A stretch of DNA of 64,000 bases from Marinomonas spartinae (lineage in GTDB: Bacteria > Pseudomonadota > Gammaproteobacteria > Pseudomonadales > Marinomonadaceae). The position numbers and the translations under genes were made by a program. Location of the stretch: assembly GCF_016461715.1 (NCBI RefSeq), contig NZ_JAEMUI010000011.1, positions 1 through 64,000 on the forward strand. Reading direction: 5' to 3'. Below the pieces are notes generated by a model. It did not search any database. It saw only the letters and a program-made list of their open reading frames with translations, and was not told the DNA's origin. Positions 61,014-64,000 of the stretch are shown here, one piece after another (positions within the stretch are counted from its first letter, which is position 1; each line of letters starts with the position of its first letter).

Positions 61014-61853
61014 TTAGCTCCTTGTCTGGCTATTATCCAACTCAGACTGAACAAAGCGCTCAAACAGATGTTCTGCGACAACCAGCTCCAGTTTGATCTG
61101 AAAATGCTCCGTTAAAATGCTTTGCAATACATGCGGTGAATCCACCTTACGACTCTGTTCGCCCGATTCGGTCTTAATGTTGAACGTCGAGTTGAGTAGC
61201 GAACGGGTTTTATCCAACTCTTTATTCGTGACCATTAAGTTATTCACAAACACTGCGTTAGGGTGTCGATGGGAATAAAAATGCCCTACCGCGCAATCCG
61301 CTTCAGAATAGTGAGCAAAATCAAAACGATACAATGTGAAATAGTCACCGTCTTTGACGATCTGTAAATCCCATTCCCCCCCTTCAAGAGGAACCATTCG
61401 GTAGTGCTCAAAGCCAGACTGCTGTTCTTGTTGAGTGCTTAAACTCAGTGGCGACAAAGGGCCATTGCCACCAAAGCCAGTGTCGATCAAATACATCTCA
61501 TTGTGCAGCGTTAGCAAGGTGACCCGATGGGTTCTTCCCGCCGCCCTTTCTAGATTATTATTAAGGACACGTGCCAACTTCAGTTGCACGTCATAACCTA
61601 ACGCTTTTAAGAGCTCAAACGTCAGTTTGTTATGCTCAAAGCAATAACCGCCCAAACCTCGAGTGACAATTTTCTCGCTGACGTCGTCCAAATCCAGAGA
61701 AATATCGTCCCCTAATACAACCGCCAAGTTATTAAAACTAAACTCAGCCACATGTCGACGCTGTAGCTCGCGAACAAAATCCAGACTGAGCGAATCTGGC
61801 ACCGTCAGATCAAGACGGACTAGATATTGATTTAACGCTAAAGGAAATGACAT
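61014..61853 (-). CDS. arylamine N-acetyltransferase
   Basis: 279 residues. Catalytic triad visible: Cys71 (GGYCFEHN), His109 (RTHRVTL) and Asp124 (LIDTGFGGNG). Transfers acetyl from acetyl-CoA to arylamines and hydrazines. Cotranscribed with the EamA exporter and Crp/Fnr gene. Confidence 0.93.
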   Translation of the reverse strand: MSFPLALNQYLVRLDLTVPDSLSLDFVRELQRRHVAEFSFNNLAVVLGDDISLDLDDVSEKIVTRGLGGYCFEHNKLTFELLKALGYDVQLKLARVLNNNLERAAGRTHRVTLLTLHNEMYLIDTGFGGNGPLSPLSLSTQQEQQSGFEHYRMVPLEGGEWDLQIVKDGDYFTLYRFDFAHYSEADCAVGHFYSHRHPNAVFVNNLMVTNKELDKTRSLLNSTFNIKTESGEQSRKVDSPHVLQSILTEHFQIKLELVVAEHLFERFVQSELDNSQTRS

Positions 61854-61901
61854 GACTTTTCTCCCTAATGGTTCGTCTTGTTGTTAATCGTGCCAAGGTC
61901 G

Positions 61902-62246
61902 CTATTTAATGTTTGATAACTGGCTTGCTTCGTATTCTTCAAAGCCATTTTCTAGAGCGGGAAAAATATCCACCACCTCAAAATACGGCACAGTAAAAAT
62001 TTGACTGTCTCTTAGGGCTTCGATTAAGAAATAATAGTGTTGTAAATTCTCGGTTTCATAGACTGCTATATCACTGCATCGAGTGGTAAAGGCTTCGCAG
62101 TCATACAAGCGGACAGACACATCTGGGTAACGGGCAAAAATATCCCCTATTGTTTCGGTAAAATAACGGTTCCGCTCTTCACGGCTCAAAGACAGCCACG
62201 CAGCGGTGGCATTCATATGAACAAAAAAGGTGTATTTTCTTGGCAT
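61902..62246 (-). CDS. darcynin-family protein
   Basis: 114-residue protein matching the darcynin family: FFVHMNATAAWLSLSREERNRYF, YDCEAFTTRCSDIAVYET, PYFEVVDIFPALENGFEEYE. Ferredoxin-like fold expected; function unknown. Confidence 0.8.
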   Translation of the reverse strand: MPRKYTFFVHMNATAAWLSLSREERNRYFTETIGDIFARYPDVSVRLYDCEAFTTRCSDIAVYETENLQHYYFLIEALRDSQIFTVPYFEVVDIFPALENGFEEYEASQLSNIK

Positions 62247-62350
62247 GGTCTTTTCCCTTAAGAATCATTCATTGTTAGTGTGTTAACACTATCGAACCCC
62301 CGCCGCCAAGAAATTAACCTAGGTTAAGAAATCCAACTTTTTTATCTTAA

Positions 62351-62384
62351 GAGACCTTTGCATAATGTCACGAGCGACGCCAAG
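62351..62384 (+). repeat. 34-bp direct repeat, right copy
   Basis: Second copy of the 59183-59216 repeat. The MocR stop codon (62368-62370) and its last residues lie in it. Confidence 0.8.
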
Positions 62385-63750
62385 CCGCGATTTTATCTTT
62401 AATAAACTGCAAGCCTGTTTTCAATTCATCGCGAGAAACAGGCCCGGTTAAAGACAGTCGAATCGCATTCGGCACTGGGTAAGAGCCTACTCGGAAAAAA
62501 TACGCATCTCGGACAAACACGCCCGTCTCAGCCAGCTCGTTTTTGAAGGTCCGACTATCACAGTTTTCTGGTAAATAGAGCCAAACATTAAACCCAGAGA
62601 CAGCCAATTTTTTGTGCGTAGGAAACATTTTATAAAAAATCCGATAACGCGCCTTCAGTTCACGGGCGATCTCCTCTTCTACTTGTTCCATTGCCCCATT
62701 GCTCAACCAACGACAGACTAAATCCAACAAGAGTGGACTGACATGCATACAAGAGGTTCGCAGCGCCTGCTTCATCGCAGGTTGCAAAGTACTCGGCAGC
62801 ACCATATACCCCACTCGAACACCGCCAGCAAAATACTTAGAAAAACTGCCAATATACAAGGTGATATCCGGTGCGATGCTAACCAAAGGAGAGCAGCGTT
62901 CATCAGGCTGGCAGTACATCACATCGTCTTCGATAATCAACACATCAAAACGGCGGCAAATTTCAATAATTTTTAACCGCCTCGAATCACTTAACCTGAC
63001 ACCCGTTGGGTTTTGAATAGAAGGCGTGAGGTACAAAAGTCGAGGACGATGCCGTTGACACTGCAGAGCTAAATCATCGGGAATCAAGCCCTCTTCATCC
63101 ATCGCGACGGGGACCGCTTTACGCTCCTGTTGGGCACAGGTGTTAATTAACTCGCCGTAACATAAACCTTCCAATAAAATACTGTCACCGCTTCGCGTCA
63201 AGGCTTGTAGCACCACACTTAACGCATGTTGCCCACCATAGGTCCATAGCAACCGTGACGCATCCAGATCCCATTGCCAGCGCTCGTTCAACCAGGTTTG
63301 CAATGTTGTACTATGACCTTGCAAACCATCTGAGATAAAATAATCCAACACCGCCCGTTGAGCATTAGGCTCACTAACTAAGGCTTCTAACGACTCGCTC
63401 AAACGCTTTTGCTGCCCCAAAATCAAAGGTCGGCACAAACACAAATCCATCCCCCCTCGGCTGGCGATGGGGTGATAATACTCCTCTTGAGTCTTCACCT
63501 TATCTTTGACATAAGTACCACTACCAACAACAGGAACCGTTACACCGCGTCGTTCTAACTCTTGATAAGCGCGCGTAATCGTTCCTACGGTTACACCCAG
63601 CTGATAAGACAAAATTCGTTGCGATGGCAGCTTGGTATTTGTCTTGAGTTCCCCACGAATCACCGCTTCTTCAAACACATCTGCAAGCACTTTGTACTTA
63701 GGCCCAACTCGACCGACTATATCTGGAACAAACATTGTCACCTTTGTCAT
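62368..63750 (-). CDS. MocR/PdxR-family GntR-aminotransferase regulator
   Basis: 460 residues: N-terminal GntR winged HTH (about 16-82; LPSQRILSYQLGVTVGTITRAYQELERRG) and a class I aminotransferase-like domain with PLP lysine at 305 (GSFSKYFAGGVRVGY) and NPTG at 247-250. Such regulators sense PLP or amino compounds. Divergent from a LysE-family exporter, which is its likely target. Confidence 0.92.
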   Translation of the reverse strand: MTKVTMFVPDIVGRVGPKYKVLADVFEEAVIRGELKTNTKLPSQRILSYQLGVTVGTITRAYQELERRGVTVPVVGSGTYVKDKVKTQEEYYHPIASRGGMDLCLCRPLILGQQKRLSESLEALVSEPNAQRAVLDYFISDGLQGHSTTLQTWLNERWQWDLDASRLLWTYGGQHALSVVLQALTRSGDSILLEGLCYGELINTCAQQERKAVPVAMDEEGLIPDDLALQCQRHRPRLLYLTPSIQNPTGVRLSDSRRLKIIEICRRFDVLIIEDDVMYCQPDERCSPLVSIAPDITLYIGSFSKYFAGGVRVGYMVLPSTLQPAMKQALRTSCMHVSPLLLDLVCRWLSNGAMEQVEEEIARELKARYRIFYKMFPTHKKLAVSGFNVWLYLPENCDSRTFKNELAETGVFVRDAYFFRVGSYPVPNAIRLSLTGPVSRDELKTGLQFIKDKIAAWRRS

Positions 63751-63931
63751 AGAGACACTTTGTTAAAATAACCAGCATATTCAAGGATGGGAGACAGGTA
63801 AATCATTTAAATGTCATGGTGACACTTAAGTCTTACTAAAAGGAATAAGCCTCTGTTTAGAATGGCTATTGTATGACGACTCGCACATAAGAGCGCTCAT
63901 CTATAAAACCACTAAACGATAAGGATTCATT

Positions 63932-64000
63932 ATGTTATGGAGTTTGTTGCCTTCGCTGTGTCTCTTCAGTTTCGTTGCGGCCGTCACACCAGGCCCCAAT
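63932..64000 (+). CDS. LysE/RhtB-family exporter, 5' end only
   Basis: The first 23 codons (start MLWSLLPSLCLFSFVAAV, then TPGPN) carry the hallmark TPGPN after the first hydrophobic segment. AAGGATTC precedes the ATG. The gene runs off the window. Probably exports an amino acid under control of the MocR regulator. Confidence 0.8.
   Translation, partial: MLWSLLPSLCLFSFVAAVTPGPN

Overview
The window looks like a chromosomal segment of a marine gammaproteobacterium, most likely a Marinomonas-like member of the Oceanospirillales. Reasons: an inactive dihydroorotase overlapping the pyrB region and preceded by algH-ruvX-pyrR (the Pseudomonas-type ATCase layout), a crc-like gene divergent from pyrE, the yggS-proC-yggT cluster, moderate GC content, and many c-di-GMP and chemotaxis proteins. 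Species assignment is inference; no rRNA or species marker is present.

Layout. 0-3.4 kb: a CSS-EAL c-di-GMP phosphodiesterase, an RlpA-like lipoprotein and an AbrB-family membrane protein. 3.4-8.8 kb (minus strand): a nucleoside uptake operon (BMP binding protein, double ATPase, two permeases) ending in cytidine deaminase. 9.0-16.7 kb: housekeeping genes mutM, rpmG, rpmB, radC, coaBC, dut, argB, slmA, pyrE and a crc homologue. 16.8-25.5 kb: mutarotase, a zinc-protease/RimK fusion, a diguanylate cyclase with a response regulator, a GAK-type CofD protein, a DUF808 membrane protein and a small peptidoglycan-binding protein. 24.6-30.5 kb (minus): ugpB-A-E-C, a glycerophosphodiesterase and a HAD phosphatase, forming one glycerophosphodiester/glycerol-3-phosphate scavenging operon. 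30.6-36.1 kb: an Hpt protein, a MASE1/CHASE hybrid histidine kinase and a chemoreceptor.

36.1-39.7 kb is an accessory patch on the 3' side of two identical tRNA-Phe genes. It holds small unrecognised ORFs with their own promoters and terminators, a duplicated non-coding module, decayed gene fragments and a HigB/HigA-type toxin-antitoxin pair. 40-51 kb returns to core genes: trmL, a K+ channel-like protein, ferredoxin, coaD, yggT, proC, yggS, a degenerate GGDEF protein and the algH-ruvX-pyrR-pyrB-pyrX pyrimidine cluster. A terminator hairpin overlapped by a 56-codon leader ORF lies in front of pyrB. 51-64 kb is metabolic and accessory: an IPNS-like oxygenase, TSUP transporter, lactonase-fold protein, DsbA/FrnE protein, a LigAB protocatechuate 4,5-dioxygenase operon with a divergent LysR regulator carrying two DNA-binding domains, then Crp/Fnr, EamA, arylamine N-acetyltransferase, darcynin and MocR genes, and the start of a LysE exporter. 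Two copies of a 34-bp direct repeat lie at the 3' ends of the LysR and MocR genes and bracket the block between them.

The most interesting signals are regulatory or architectural rather than a single new enzyme: the pyr leader peptide/attenuator, alternative stems inside the nucleoside operon, a terminator between two divergent promoters before the RimK fusion, the duplicated intergenic module of the small-ORF island, and the tandem-HTH LysR protein.
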